A stretch of 64,000 nt of DNA. Origin: JAIBJN01 sp963842305. Its GTDB lineage: Bacteria > Actinomycetota > Thermoleophilia > Gaiellales > Gaiellaceae. The notes under the pieces were generated by a model. The model was not told the DNA's origin and searched no databases. It saw only the letters and a list, made by a program, of their open reading frames with translations. The position numbers and the translations under genes are program-made. Shown here piece by piece: positions 24,906 to 34,142 of this stretch (position 1 is the stretch's first letter; each line of letters begins with the position of its first letter). The stretch is from positions 496,001 through 560,000 of the forward strand of contig CAWJFW010000002.1 in NCBI GenBank assembly GCA_963842305.1. The letters run 5' to 3'.

Positions 24906-27059
24906 ATGGCGGTGACGTCGCCCGAGCAGTACCTCTCGGATCTGAACCCGGCCCAGCGTGAGGCCGTGCTCGCCACGGAGGGCCCCGTGCTCGTCGTCGC
25001 CGGCGCGGGCTCGGGGAAGACTCGGGTGCTCACGCATCGCATCGCGCACCTCGTGACCGCCTGCGGCGTGAAGCCGAACGAGGTCCTCGCGATCACGTTC
25101 ACGAACAAAGCGGCCGGTGAGATGAAGCGCCGCCTGGAGGCTGCGCTCGGTGACGTCGCGCAGCGCATGTGGGTGATGACGTTTCACGCGGCCTGCGGCC
25201 GCATCCTCCGCCGCGAGGCGCCGAGGCTGGCGTACAAGTCGAACTTCACGATCTACGACCAGGCCGACCAGGTCCGCGTGGTCAAGGCGATCGTCGAGGA
25301 GGAGGGCTGGGACCCCAAGCGCTTCGTGCCCCGCGGCATCCACGCCCAGATCTCCGCCGCCAAGAACCAGCTCGTCGGCCCCGACGAGTACGCCCAGCGA
25401 GTCGGCTCGTTCTACGAGCAGACCGTCGCGGCCGTCTACGACCGCTACCAGCGCCGTCTCCATGCCTCGAACGCGATGGACTTCGACGACCTGCTCATGC
25501 GCACCGTCGAGGTTCTCGAGCATCACCCGGACGCGCACGAGAAGTGGCAGAAGGCCTTTCGCTACGTCCTCGTCGACGAGTATCAGGATACGAACCACGC
25601 GCAGTACCGGCTCCTGCAGCTGCTCGCAGGCAAGCACGGCAACGTCTTCGCGGTCGGCGACCCCGACCAGTCGATCTACGCCTTCCGCGGCGCCGACATC
25701 AGGAACATCCTCGAGTTCGAGCGGGACTTCGGCGGCGCGCAGGTCATCGCGCTGGAGCAGAACTATCGCTCGACGAACGCGATCCTCCGCGCGGCGAACT
25801 CCCTGATCGCCAACAACCGCGAGCGCAAGCCGAAGAACCTGTTCAGCGAGCTTGGGGAGGGCGATCCGGTGCGCGCGCTCGAGGTCGAGGACGAGCACGC
25901 GGAGGCGCGCTTCGTTGCGTCCGAGATCGCCGGGCTGCTCTCGGAGGGCTACGCCGGCGCAGAGGTCGGAGTGTTCTACCGCACGAACGCCCAGTCACGT
26001 GTCCTGGAGGACGTGCTCGTCCGCCAGGAGATCCCGTATCAGGTGATCGGGGGCCCGCGCTTCTACGAGCGGGCGGAGATCAAGGACGCCGTCGCGTATC
26101 TGCAGGTGATCGACAACCCGTTCGACGGAGTCTCTCTTGCTCGCATCGCCAACAAGCCCCGCCGCGGCATCGGCGATGCATCGATCTCCCGCCTGCAGCT
26201 GTACGCGGACACGCAGGGGATCTCGCTCTTCGAGGCTCTCGGCCAGGCCGACGAGGCCGGAGTCGGCGCCGCCCCCCTCAAGGCCGTCCAACGGCTGCAC
26301 GGGCTGCTCCAGTCCCTGATGGCCGGCGCGCTCGAGCTGTCGGTGCCCGATCTCCTCGAGAAGGTGCTCGAGCAGAGCGGCTACCTCGACGCGCTCCGGG
26401 CCGAGCGGACGATCGAGGCGCAGGGTCGCATCGAGAACCTCCTCGAGCTCGGCGGCGTCTCCCTCGAGTACCGGGCCGCCGCGGAGAATCCGACCCTCTC
26501 CGAGTTCCTGCAGCAGATCTCGCTCTTCTCCGACCAGGACGCGCTCGCCGAGGAGGAGAGCCGGGTGACGCTGATGACGCTCCACAACGCGAAGGGCCTC
26601 GAGTTCCGTGCGGTTTTTCTCGTCGGCATGGAGGAGGGCGTCTTCCCGCATGCTCGTTCCATCGAGGAGCAGGGGATCGAGGAGGAACGGCGGCTCGCCT
26701 ACGTCGGCCTCACGCGCGCCCAGGAACGTCTGACGCTCACTCACGCTGCCACGCGGTCGCTCTGGGGCTCGCGCGACTACCGCAGCCCGAGCCGGTTCCT
26801 CGACGAGCTCCCCGACGAGATCGAGCGAGAGCGGCTGCGGCCGACCTCGTGGACGGGCTACAACGCACCGCGCTCGTCACAGCTCCCGACCGGACAGACC
26901 CCTGACCTGGCGACCGGCGACTCCGTCCGTCATTCGACGCTGGGGGAAGGGGTGGTCGTTCGGATCGAGGGCGACGGCATCGTCACCGTGCGCTTCGCCC
27001 AGGACGGAGCCGAGCGGCGGCTCATGCTCGACTACGCGCCGCTGGAGAAGATTCTCTGA
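24906..27059 (+). CDS. pcrA: ATP-dependent DNA helicase PcrA/UvrD
   Basis: Superfamily 1 3'-5' helicase used in repair and replication restart. The 717-residue protein contains the Q-motif LNPAQREAVLATEGP, Walker A VVAGAGSGKTRVLTHRIAHL, Ia FTNKAAGEMKRRL, Walker B VLVDEYQDTNHAQY, motif III VGDPDQSIYAFRGAD, motif IV NYRSTNAIL, motif V LMTLHNAKGLEF and motif VI EERRLAYVGLTRAQERL. The C-terminal Tudor-like PcrA domain (DSVRHSTLGEGVVVRIEG) is present. Start is ATG 24906, or GTG 24888, which adds six residues. Confidence 0.96.
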   Translation: MAVTSPEQYLSDLNPAQREAVLATEGPVLVVAGAGSGKTRVLTHRIAHLVTACGVKPNEVLAITFTNKAAGEMKRRLEAALGDVAQRMWVMTFHAACGRILRREAPRLAYKSNFTIYDQADQVRVVKAIVEEEGWDPKRFVPRGIHAQISAAKNQLVGPDEYAQRVGSFYEQTVAAVYDRYQRRLHASNAMDFDDLLMRTVEVLEHHPDAHEKWQKAFRYVLVDEYQDTNHAQYRLLQLLAGKHGNVFAVGDPDQSIYAFRGADIRNILEFERDFGGAQVIALEQNYRSTNAILRAANSLIANNRERKPKNLFSELGEGDPVRALEVEDEHAEARFVASEIAGLLSEGYAGAEVGVFYRTNAQSRVLEDVLVRQEIPYQVIGGPRFYERAEIKDAVAYLQVIDNPFDGVSLARIANKPRRGIGDASISRLQLYADTQGISLFEALGQADEAGVGAAPLKAVQRLHGLLQSLMAGALELSVPDLLEKVLEQSGYLDALRAERTIEAQGRIENLLELGGVSLEYRAAAENPTLSEFLQQISLFSDQDALAEEESRVTLMTLHNAKGLEFRAVFLVGMEEGVFPHARSIEEQGIEEERRLAYVGLTRAQERLTLTHAATRSLWGSRDYRSPSRFLDELPDEIERERLRPTSWTGYNAPRSSQLPTGQTPDLATGDSVRHSTLGEGVVVRIEGDGIVTVRFAQDGAERRLMLDYAPLEKIL

Positions 27060-27067
27060 GCATCGAG

Positions 27068-28259
27068 GTGCGCACGGCCGGCGGCGACGAGTTGGCCGAC
27101 GCCTTTGCGCCGATCGCTCACTACTTCGGGCTGCCGTCGGGCCCGGAAGAGGATTTCGTCTCCAGGATCCCCGTCCCCGAGGGACGCATGCACGTCGCGC
27201 AGGACGGCGACGCGATCGTCGGTGGCGCGGCCGCCCTGCCACTCGACCTGACCGTGCCGGGCAGGCCGGTTCGGGCCGCCGGCGTCACCGTCGTCGGCGT
27301 CCTGCCGACGCACCGGCGCCGCGGCATCCTGCGGGACCTCATGCGCGCCCAGCTCGACGCCGTCCGCGAACGGGGCGAGCCGCTCGCCGTCCTGTGGGCA
27401 TCGGAGGGCGCGATCTACGGGCGGTTCGGCTACGGCCTCGCGTCGCTGTGTGGCGACATGGAGATCCCGCGGGCGGACGCGGCCTTCGTCCAGCCCGTCG
27501 ACTGGCCGGGCTCGGTCAGGCTCGTCGCCCGTGACGAGGCACTGGAGCTCTTCCTCGGCCGTCTTCGACGCGGTGCGGGTGGAGACGCCGGGCATGTTCG
27601 TCCGCAGCCGAGACTGGTGGGACAAGCGCATCTTCAGTGACACGGAATGGCGGCGCGCCGGCGGGGGCGAGCTCGCCTTCGCGGTGCTGGAGCTCGACGG
27701 GGAACCGAAGGCGTACGCCGTCTACCGGCTCAACTTCTCCTACACGGACGGGGTGCCCACCGGGAGAACGGTGGTGATCGAAGCCATGGGCGTCGATCCT
27801 GCGAGCACCGCCGCGGTCTGGCGCTACCTCTTCGACATCGACTGGATGGTCATCGTCGAGGCCCGACTCCTCCCGCTCGACCACCCGCTCTTCCTCCTGC
27901 TCGTCGACCCGAACCGGATGAAGTTCCGGGTCGGCGACGGCCTCTGGGTCCGCCTCGTCGACGTCGGCGCGGCCCTCGCCGCCCGCTCGTACACGGAGGA
28001 AGGCGAGCTGGTCTTCGAGGTCAGCGACGGGTTCTGCCCGTGGAACGAGGGCCGGTTCGCGCTCGACGGGTCGCCTACGAAGAGCGCCCCCGATCTGCGG
28101 TTGGCGGTGGATGCACTCGCCTCCGTCTACCTCGGAGGCTTCAGCTTCGCCGACCTGGCGCGGGCCGGCCGCGTCGAGGAGTCGACCGAAGGCGCCGTCG
28201 TCCGCGCGGACGCCCTCTTCCGCACCGACCGGAAGCCCTGGTGCCCCGAGATCTTCTAA
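27068..28259 (+). pseudogene. Eis-family N-acetyltransferase with an internal frameshift
   Basis: Two consecutive reading frames together encode a ~397-residue Eis-like protein. Frame 1 (27068 to about 27555) carries the first GNAT domain with GVTVVGVLPTHRRRGILRDL and WASEGAIYGRFGYG. Frame 2 (from about 27556) carries FDAVRVETPGMFVRSRDWW, the second GNAT-like domain and the C-terminal SCP2-like domain ending in a free carboxylate (WCPEIF), the catalytic feature of Eis. The join lies in CTCTTCCTCGGCCGTCTTC; removing one G restores continuity. Either a true disabling mutation or a base-call error. GTG start at 27068, 9 nt after pcrA. Confidence 0.82.
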
Positions 28260-28311
28260 TGACGAGGCGTCATCTCGGTACCGACCGCCGTTTCTGCTAG
28301 CGTTCCGCGTC

Positions 28312-28812
28312 GTGTTTCGAGCGAAGGCCCTGCTACTGGGCCTTTTTTGTTGCTCCGTCCTCGCATCGCCCGCGCAGGCCGGCTATGAGGAAGCCCCCGC
28401 CGACTCCCATCCGGAGCGGCGCTGGCTCGTGCCAATGGACGGCCCGTTGGGCTCGCCGTTCGGGCTGCGCTGGGGCCGGATGCACGAGGGCCTCGACATC
28501 GAGGGCTGGGCCGAGACCCGCGTCCGTGCAACCCAGGTCGGGGTCGTCACCCATGTCGGCTGGCTGAACCATTACTCGGGCTACGGCCTCGTCGTGAAGG
28601 TGCGGCACGAAGGCGGGATCGTGACGATGTACGCCCACCTCGCGCGCTCGTTCGTCAAACCCGGCGAGGTCGTCACGGCGAGGGAGATCATCGGCCGGGC
28701 GGGCTGCACGGGCTCGTGCACTGGCACCCACCTCCATTTCCAGGCGTGGAGGCACGGCAAGCTTATCGATCCCCTCGAGCTCCTCGGCCGTCGCGCGTTC
28801 GCCGGCTTCTGA
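28312..28812 (+). CDS. Secreted M23 (LytM-type) peptidase
   Basis: A 166-residue exported protein. Signal peptide LLLGLFCCSVLASPAQAG, then an M23 endopeptidase-like domain: SPFGLRWGRMHEGLDIEG (metal His and Asp of HxxxD), VKVRHEGGIVTMYAHLARSF, and the THLHFQAW motif with the HxH catalytic/metal pair. Likely acts on or binds peptidoglycan cross-links. It starts at GTG 28312; a terminator-like hairpin sits within its signal-peptide codons. Its stop overlaps the next start (TGATG). Confidence 0.86.
   Translation: MFRAKALLLGLFCCSVLASPAQAGYEEAPADSHPERRWLVPMDGPLGSPFGLRWGRMHEGLDIEGWAETRVRATQVGVVTHVGWLNHYSGYGLVVKVRHEGGIVTMYAHLARSFVKPGEVVTAREIIGRAGCTGSCTGTHLHFQAWRHGKLIDPLELLGRRAFAGF
28324..28348 (+). 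terminator. Terminator-like hairpin inside the M23 coding region
   Basis: AAGGCCC at 28324-28330 and GGGCCTT at 28338-28344 pair perfectly across a seven-base loop and run into a T-tract (28343-28348). This is a textbook intrinsic terminator shape. It lies 12 nt after the GTG of the M23 peptidase. It could terminate the upstream acetyltransferase transcript, attenuate the peptidase gene, or be fortuitous. Confidence 0.5.
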
Positions 28813-29351
28813 TGCGGATCGTCTACTACGTGGCCGCCAGCCTCGACGGGCGTATCGCGGGACCGGACCACGACCTCGCGTTCCTCGAGACGCTTTCCAG
28901 CGACGCCGGCGACCACGGCTATGCCGAGTTCCTCGAAGGCATCGACGGTCTCGTGGCCGGGGCGAGCACCTACGAGTTCATGGCCGCGTATCCGTGGTCG
29001 TACGGCGAGCGGCCTCTGTGGCTCGTCACCAACCGCGACGACCTTCCCGGCATCGCGGGCGCCGACATCCGGCGCTTCGCCGGCGAGGTGAGCGACCTCA
29101 TTCGCGCGCTCGAGGAGGCCGGCTTGGAGCGCGTCTGGTTGATCGGCGGTGGCAACCTGGCAGGCCAGTTTCTCGCGGCCGATCGCCTGGACGTACTGAT
29201 CCTGACGCTTGCTCCGACGTTCGTGGGCCGCGGTCCCGCGCTCGCCGACGGCACGTTCCCGCTGCGCCGCTTCCGGCTCATCTCGGTCGGACGCGCCGAG
29301 GACACGGAGGGCGTCAGCCTCCAGTACGAGCGCGGCACGGCCCAGCCGTAG
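28812..29351 (+). CDS. RibD C-terminal / dihydrofolate-reductase-like reductase
   Basis: A 179-residue protein with the RibD_C fold: MRIVYYVAASLDGRIAGPD at the N-terminus, GLVAGASTYEFM, LWLVTNR and VWLIGGGNLAGQFLAADRLD (NADPH-binding glycine loop). These stand-alone reductases use NADPH, but their substrate is mostly unknown, and the protein is unlikely to be a true folate or riboflavin enzyme. It overlaps the M23 gene stop. It ends the transcription unit before a 173-nt gap that holds a candidate promoter. Confidence 0.85.
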   Translation: MRIVYYVAASLDGRIAGPDHDLAFLETLSSDAGDHGYAEFLEGIDGLVAGASTYEFMAAYPWSYGERPLWLVTNRDDLPGIAGADIRRFAGEVSDLIRALEEAGLERVWLIGGGNLAGQFLAADRLDVLILTLAPTFVGRGPALADGTFPLRRFRLISVGRAEDTEGVSLQYERGTAQP

Positions 29352-29391
29352 GGGACCCTCATCGCGGTTGGTGCCACTAACTTGCATCGCG

Positions 29392-29421
29392 TTGAACCGT
29401 CATTGGAGACTGTGATATACC
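29392..29421 (+). promoter_or_regulatory. Candidate promoter of the peptide-transport/oxidase array
   Basis: TTGAAC at 29392-29397 followed by GATATA (29414-29419, spacer 16) or TATACC (29416-29421, spacer 18). It lies in the 173-nt gap upstream of the ABC transporter binding-protein gene. An AT-rich patch in a GC-rich region. GGAAGGAGG follows close to the ATG at 29525 as a ribosome binding site. Confidence 0.45.
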
Positions 29422-29524
29422 GTCGCCGCCCGGCGGCCCGAAGGCGTCAAGGTCGGGCTTGCCGGAGGCGACCGACAGCGGCGATCCGCACGGGGTGGGC
29501 GGACCCCCCGGAAGGAGGTCGGAG

Positions 29525-31193
29525 ATGAGTGAGGAACGGCCTGGAGAATCCGAGCGCGGCCTGACCCGGCGAGAGGTTGTCGTGCGTGGTGGAGCCGCCG
29601 CCGGAGCGCTCACGATGGGTGGGTGGCTCCTGGCCGCCTGCGGCGGACGACGACGACACGGGCGCGGCCGCCACGGGCGCGACGCAGGAAGGCGGAGGCG
29701 AGGTCGATGTCGTCAACTGGGCCCTCACCGGAGATGCCCCGGCGATCGACTACGTCAAGGCCTACGACTTCAACACGAACGGCGTCATGACGAGCATCAC
29801 GGAGCCGTTGCTGCTCATGAACCCGCAGGGCGAGCTCCAGCCGAACCTCGCCGAGGAATGGGAGCTCACCGACCCCACGACCATGGTGATCAAGCTCCGT
29901 TCCGGCGTGAAGTTCCATGACGGATCGGACATGACGGCGGAGGATGTGGCCTTCAGCCTGAACCGGCACCGCGACCCGGACGTGGGCTCGTACCTCGCGA
30001 CCTTCCACGATCGCGTCAAGAACGTGGAGGCCTCGGGGCCGCTCGACGTCACCGTCACGTTCACCCGGCCGGACGCTCACTTCCAGTACGCCCTCGCGAC
30101 GATGGCCGCGGCCGTAGCCTCGAAAGCCTTCATCGAGGAGAACGGGAACAAGGTCGGAACGCCGGACGTCGGCATCGTCGGCACCGGCCCCTACACGTTC
30201 ACCTCGTGGACGAAGGGCCAGGAGATCGTCATCGACCGCTTCGAGGACTACTGGAATACGGACCGGGCGATGAAGGTCAAGCAGTTCGTCGCGAAGATTC
30301 TCCTCGACGAGGCAACGGTCGTGCAAGCCCTCCAGACCGGCGAGATCGACGGCATCTGGGGCAACAACATCTCGGGGAAGGGCGCCAAGGCAGCCCAGTC
30401 CTTCGACACGGTCAACGTCCTTCGCGGGCCCTCCTACGGGATCCACTACCTGGCCATGAACACGCAGAAGCCACCCTTCGACGACGCGCGAGTGCGGCAG
30501 GCCGTCTCGATGGCGATCGACAAGCAGGGCCTGCTCGAATCGACGTGGGGAGGCCTGGGGGAGGCCGGGATGAAGTCGCCCGCGACGCCGGCGATGTGGA
30601 CGTTCGAGAAGGACACGTTCCAGCAGGCGTACGACGAGCTGCCGGCGTTCGACCTCGACGTCGACGGCGCGAAGGCACTCGTCGCCGAGGCAGGCGCGGA
30701 GGGCGCCCAGGGCGAGATCCTCACATCGCTTCCGTACGACGCGGAGCAGGCGATCGCGATTCAGGCCGCCGGCGAGGAGATCGGCCTCAATCTCTCGCCG
30801 AAGAAGCTCGAGTACACCGAGAAGATCGCCGAGGAGTTCTCGGGCAAGCCCACCCGGACGTACTCGTCGAGTGCCACGCAGTGGGCCTCGGACATTCCCG
30901 ATCCGGCGGGCCAGCTCTTCGTGCTCTTCCACTCGAAGAACGTCGTCACGAACAACACCGCCTACCACAACGCCCAGGTCGACGACCTGCTCGACCGCCA
31001 GCGTGATTCGATCGACCCCGCTGAGCGGGCGCAGCTCCTGACCGAGGCGCAGGCGATGATCGTGGAGGATCAGCCGACCGCGGTCTTCTACAGCCCGGAC
31101 ACGATCCTGGTGATGAACAAGCGGCTGACCGGCTACGACATTCGTCCGCTCTGGTACTGGGATCCCTTCGTGGCCGACCTCAGCGGGGCCTAG
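29525..31193 (+). pseudogene. Peptide ABC transporter substrate-binding lipoprotein (SBP family 5) with frameshift at the lipobox
   Basis: Frame 1 from ATG 29525 encodes a twin-arginine lipoprotein signal (LTRREVVVRGGAAAGALTMG, then WLLAACGG). About eight bases after the lipobox the reading moves to the frame DDDDTGAAATGATQ..., which continues to 31193 as a complete family 5 binding protein: ITEPLLLMNPQGELQPNLAE, VIKLRSGVKFHDGSDMTAED, VRQAVSMAIDKQGLL. Inserting one base near 29640 (TGCGGCGGACGAC) would restore one ~556-residue protein. Either a sequencing error or a real mutation that separates the signal from the mature domain. It heads an operon with permeases and ATPases. Confidence 0.85.
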
Positions 31194-31196
31194 ACC

Positions 31197-32327
31197 GTGA
31201 GCGAGAGCCTCCCCGAGAGGGTGGTCAGGGAGCTCTCGGAAGGCATCGGACCGCGTCTCGGTGGGAGCGACGGCTCCCACCGAGCGCGGGACTGGGTCGC
31301 CTCGCTGCTCGAGGAGCTAGGGCTGGAGGTCCGCCTGCAGCGGTTCACCTACGTCGGCTGGGACTACGAGCGGCCGCCGTCCGTCGAGATCCTGGCCCCT
31401 GTCCGCGAGACGATCGACTGCGCGCCTGCGGCGTTCTCCGCGGCGACCGAGGGCGCGATCGAGGGGCCGGTCTGGGCGGACGGCACGGTGACGATCATCC
31501 CCGAGCTCTTCGACATGGCGCGCCTCGCCGTGGGGGAGAACGGTGAGCGGCGCGCGGCGCTGCTCGTGCCTCCCCTTGCCGGCCCGCCCTATCCGCTGCC
31601 GATCTCGCAGCGGACGACGCCGGAGCCGACTGCGTACGTGTCGAAGGACGACGGCGACCGGATCCGGGCGTGGCTCGAGGAGGGGACGGAGGTGGTCGTC
31701 CGCATCGAGACATTCGGGCGGCACTCGCCGGGAACGGTCGACTGGAACGTCGTCGGGACGCTTCGCGGCGACAGCGACGAGGTCGTCGTCGTCTCGAGCC
31801 ACTACGACACAGCGGTGCATTGCCCGGGGGCCATGGACAACGCCTCCGGAGTGGCCGCGATGGCCGAGGCCGCCCGCCGGGCGGTCGAACGCGGCGTCAG
31901 ACGCACCCACGAGTTCATCGCCTTCGCTGCGGAGGAGTGGATGCTCTTCGGCTCGGAGCACTATGCAGAGGAGCTGGCCCGGCAGGGTGCGATCGACCGC
32001 TACAGGGGGGTCGTGAACTGTGATCCGCTCGGCCCCGGCGACACGCTCGAGCTCTGGGTCGGCCCCGATGAGCTGCGAGGGCGCGTCGACGGGATCCTCG
32101 ATGAGCTCGGCGTCCGCGACCGCCATCCCATCGTCTACCGAGAGCCGAAGACAGGCTCCGACCACTACCCCTTCTGGGAGCGGGGAGTCCCTGTCTGCTT
32201 CCCGATCTTCATGCCGCCTCCGCACGAGTACCACCAGCCGACGGATACGGTCGACATCGTGGACCCGGCGAAGCTCGGGACGATCATCGACATCGTCGAC
32301 GCCGTCGCGCGCGACCTCGACCGGTAG
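31197..32327 (+). CDS. M28-family zinc aminopeptidase with PA domain
   Basis: A 376-residue peptidase without a signal peptide, hence probably cytoplasmic. Co-catalytic zinc ligands are visible: His and Asp in SSHYDTAVHCPGAMDNASG, Glu-Glu in AFAAEEWMLFGSEH, Asp in VVNCDPLG, and His in PPPHEYHQPTDTVD. A protease-associated domain precedes the catalytic part. It starts at GTG 31197, 3 nt after the binding-protein gene. It would cleave peptides brought in by the transporter encoded around it. Confidence 0.9.
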   Translation: MSESLPERVVRELSEGIGPRLGGSDGSHRARDWVASLLEELGLEVRLQRFTYVGWDYERPPSVEILAPVRETIDCAPAAFSAATEGAIEGPVWADGTVTIIPELFDMARLAVGENGERRAALLVPPLAGPPYPLPISQRTTPEPTAYVSKDDGDRIRAWLEEGTEVVVRIETFGRHSPGTVDWNVVGTLRGDSDEVVVVSSHYDTAVHCPGAMDNASGVAAMAEAARRAVERGVRRTHEFIAFAAEEWMLFGSEHYAEELARQGAIDRYRGVVNCDPLGPGDTLELWVGPDELRGRVDGILDELGVRDRHPIVYREPKTGSDHYPFWERGVPVCFPIFMPPPHEYHQPTDTVDIVDPAKLGTIIDIVDAVARDLDR

Positions 32328-33278
32328 GTGGCGCTCTTCATCCTGCGACGGTTGCTGGGAGCGATTCCGCTCCTCATCGTCACGTCGTTCATCGTCTTCT
32401 CGTTCACCTATATCGCGCCCGGAAGCCCCGAGCAGGTTCTGGTGGCCGGCAGGAACGTCGACGAGGAGACGCTGCAGGCGATCCGGGACCAGTACCACCT
32501 CGACGACCCCTTCCTCGTCCAGTACGCGAACTGGCTGAAGAACGCTCTGACCGGGGATCTCGGGGAGTCGATCGTCTTCTCCGACTCCGTCACCGACGTC
32601 GTCGTCCCGCGGATCCTGCCGACGGTCGAGCTCGCCCTCTACGCCCTCGTCATCATCCTCCTGGTCGGCTTCCCGATCGGTCTCGTATCGGGCGTCAAAC
32701 GCGACTCCCACCTCGATACGTCGTTGTCGGGCGCCCTCCTCGTGGGCGCCTCGATCTCGACCTACGTGTCAGGGATCCTCCTGATCGCGATCTTCTCGGT
32801 CGCGCTGGGCTGGTTTCCGGTCTTCGGCCTGGGAGAGGAGGGCCTCGACCGGGTCTATCACCTGACGCTGCCTGCCATTGCCCTCGCCATCGCCCTGTCG
32901 GCGCTGGTCGCCCGGGTCACGCGGGCCTCGCTCGGCTCGGCCCTGGAGCAAGAGTTCGTCGAGACCGCACGCAGCCGCGGGTTCTCCGAGCGGCGGGTGA
33001 TCGGAAAGCACGCGCTTCGGAGCGCCCTCATCCCGGTCGTCACCATCACCGGACTCGTCTTCGGCTTCCTGATCGCGGGCGCGGTCCTCGTCGAGTACAC
33101 GTTCGGTCTCAACGGCCTCGGAGCCCTGCTCATCCAGGCGGTCCGCACGAGGGACTTTCCCGTCGTCCAGGGGGTGACGCTCGTCTTCATCGTCGCCTTC
33201 ATCGTCATCAACCTCCTGGTCGACCTCCTGTACGCAGCGGTCGACCCGCGCGTGCGCCTCGAAGGGAAGGCGACGTAG
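32328..33278 (+). CDS. Peptide ABC transporter permease (DppB type)
   Basis: A 316-residue permease with six hydrophobic segments, an N-terminal RRLLGAIPLLIVTSFIVFSF segment, the extracytoplasmic ARNVDEETLQAIRDQYHLDDP-like region typical of DppB/OppB, and the EAA coupling loop (EFVETARSRGFSERRVIGKHALRSALIP region). GTG 32328 follows the peptidase stop directly. Pairs with the DppC-type permease downstream. Confidence 0.93.
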   Translation: MALFILRRLLGAIPLLIVTSFIVFSFTYIAPGSPEQVLVAGRNVDEETLQAIRDQYHLDDPFLVQYANWLKNALTGDLGESIVFSDSVTDVVVPRILPTVELALYALVIILLVGFPIGLVSGVKRDSHLDTSLSGALLVGASISTYVSGILLIAIFSVALGWFPVFGLGEEGLDRVYHLTLPAIALAIALSALVARVTRASLGSALEQEFVETARSRGFSERRVIGKHALRSALIPVVTITGLVFGFLIAGAVLVEYTFGLNGLGALLIQAVRTRDFPVVQGVTLVFIVAFIVINLLVDLLYAAVDPRVRLEGKAT

Positions 33279-34142
33279 GTGGCGACGCCCGAGGCCGCGC
33301 TTCCTGCGCTCCAGCGCCGGCGGTTCATGGCGAGCGCGGAGGCTCCGCTGGCCGCGGTCATCGGCGCGGCCATCATCGCCGTCCTCGTCCTGGTGGCGAT
33401 CTTCGCCCCTCTGATCGCACCGGCGGACCCGAACGCCGTCGACCTCACCAACGCGCTCCAGCCGCCGAGCGCCGATCATCTTCTCGGAACGGATTCGTCG
33501 GGGAGAGACATTCTCTCGCGGCTCATATTCGGAACGCGGACGAGTCTGTTCGGCCCGCTGATCGTGGTTCTGCTCTCGACCATCGTCGGCATCGCCCTCG
33601 GCATGCTCGCCGGCTACAAGGGCGGCATTGTCGACGGCGGGCTTTCGCGTAGCTGGGACGTCATGTTCGCTTTCCCGCCGCTTCTCCTCGCCATCGTCAT
33701 CGTCGCCGCTTTCGGGCCGGGCTTCTGGACGACCACGCTGGCGATCGCGATCGTCTACACGCCCCTGCTCGCGCGCGTCGTGCGCGGCGTGGTTCTGGTC
33801 GAGCGGGAAAAGGCCTACGTCGACGCCTGCAAGGTCCAGGGCTACTCCGGCATGCGGGTGGCGGTCAGGCACGTGCTCCCGAACGTGGCGCCGGCCATCG
33901 TCGCCCAGGCCACGCTCAACTTCGGGTACGCGCTCCTCGATCTGGCGGGCCTTGCGTTTCTCGGCCTCGGCGTGCAGCCGCCCACGGCCGACTGGGGCCA
34001 GATGCTCACGACTGGCCGGGACAGCCTCATCCTCCACTCGTACGGTGAAGTGATCTCGGCCTCGGTGGCGATCGCGGTCACCGTCGTCTGCTTCAACCTC
34101 GTCGGCGATGCCTTGGCCCGGCGGGCGGGGAGGTCGCGGTGA
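33279..34142 (+). CDS. Peptide ABC transporter permease (DppC type)
   Basis: A 287-residue permease of the DppC/OppC class. N-terminal cytoplasmic stretch, then LIAPADPNAVDLTNALQPPS and HLLGTDSSGRDILSRLIFGT, the hallmark of the family, and the EAA loop in AYVDACKVQGYSGMRVAVRH followed by VLPNVAPAIV. Starts at GTG 33279 immediately after the partner permease and overlaps the first ATPase gene by 4 nt. Confidence 0.93.
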   Translation: MATPEAALPALQRRRFMASAEAPLAAVIGAAIIAVLVLVAIFAPLIAPADPNAVDLTNALQPPSADHLLGTDSSGRDILSRLIFGTRTSLFGPLIVVLLSTIVGIALGMLAGYKGGIVDGGLSRSWDVMFAFPPLLLAIVIVAAFGPGFWTTTLAIAIVYTPLLARVVRGVVLVEREKAYVDACKVQGYSGMRVAVRHVLPNVAPAIVAQATLNFGYALLDLAGLAFLGLGVQPPTADWGQMLTTGRDSLILHSYGEVISASVAIAVTVVCFNLVGDALARRAGRSR

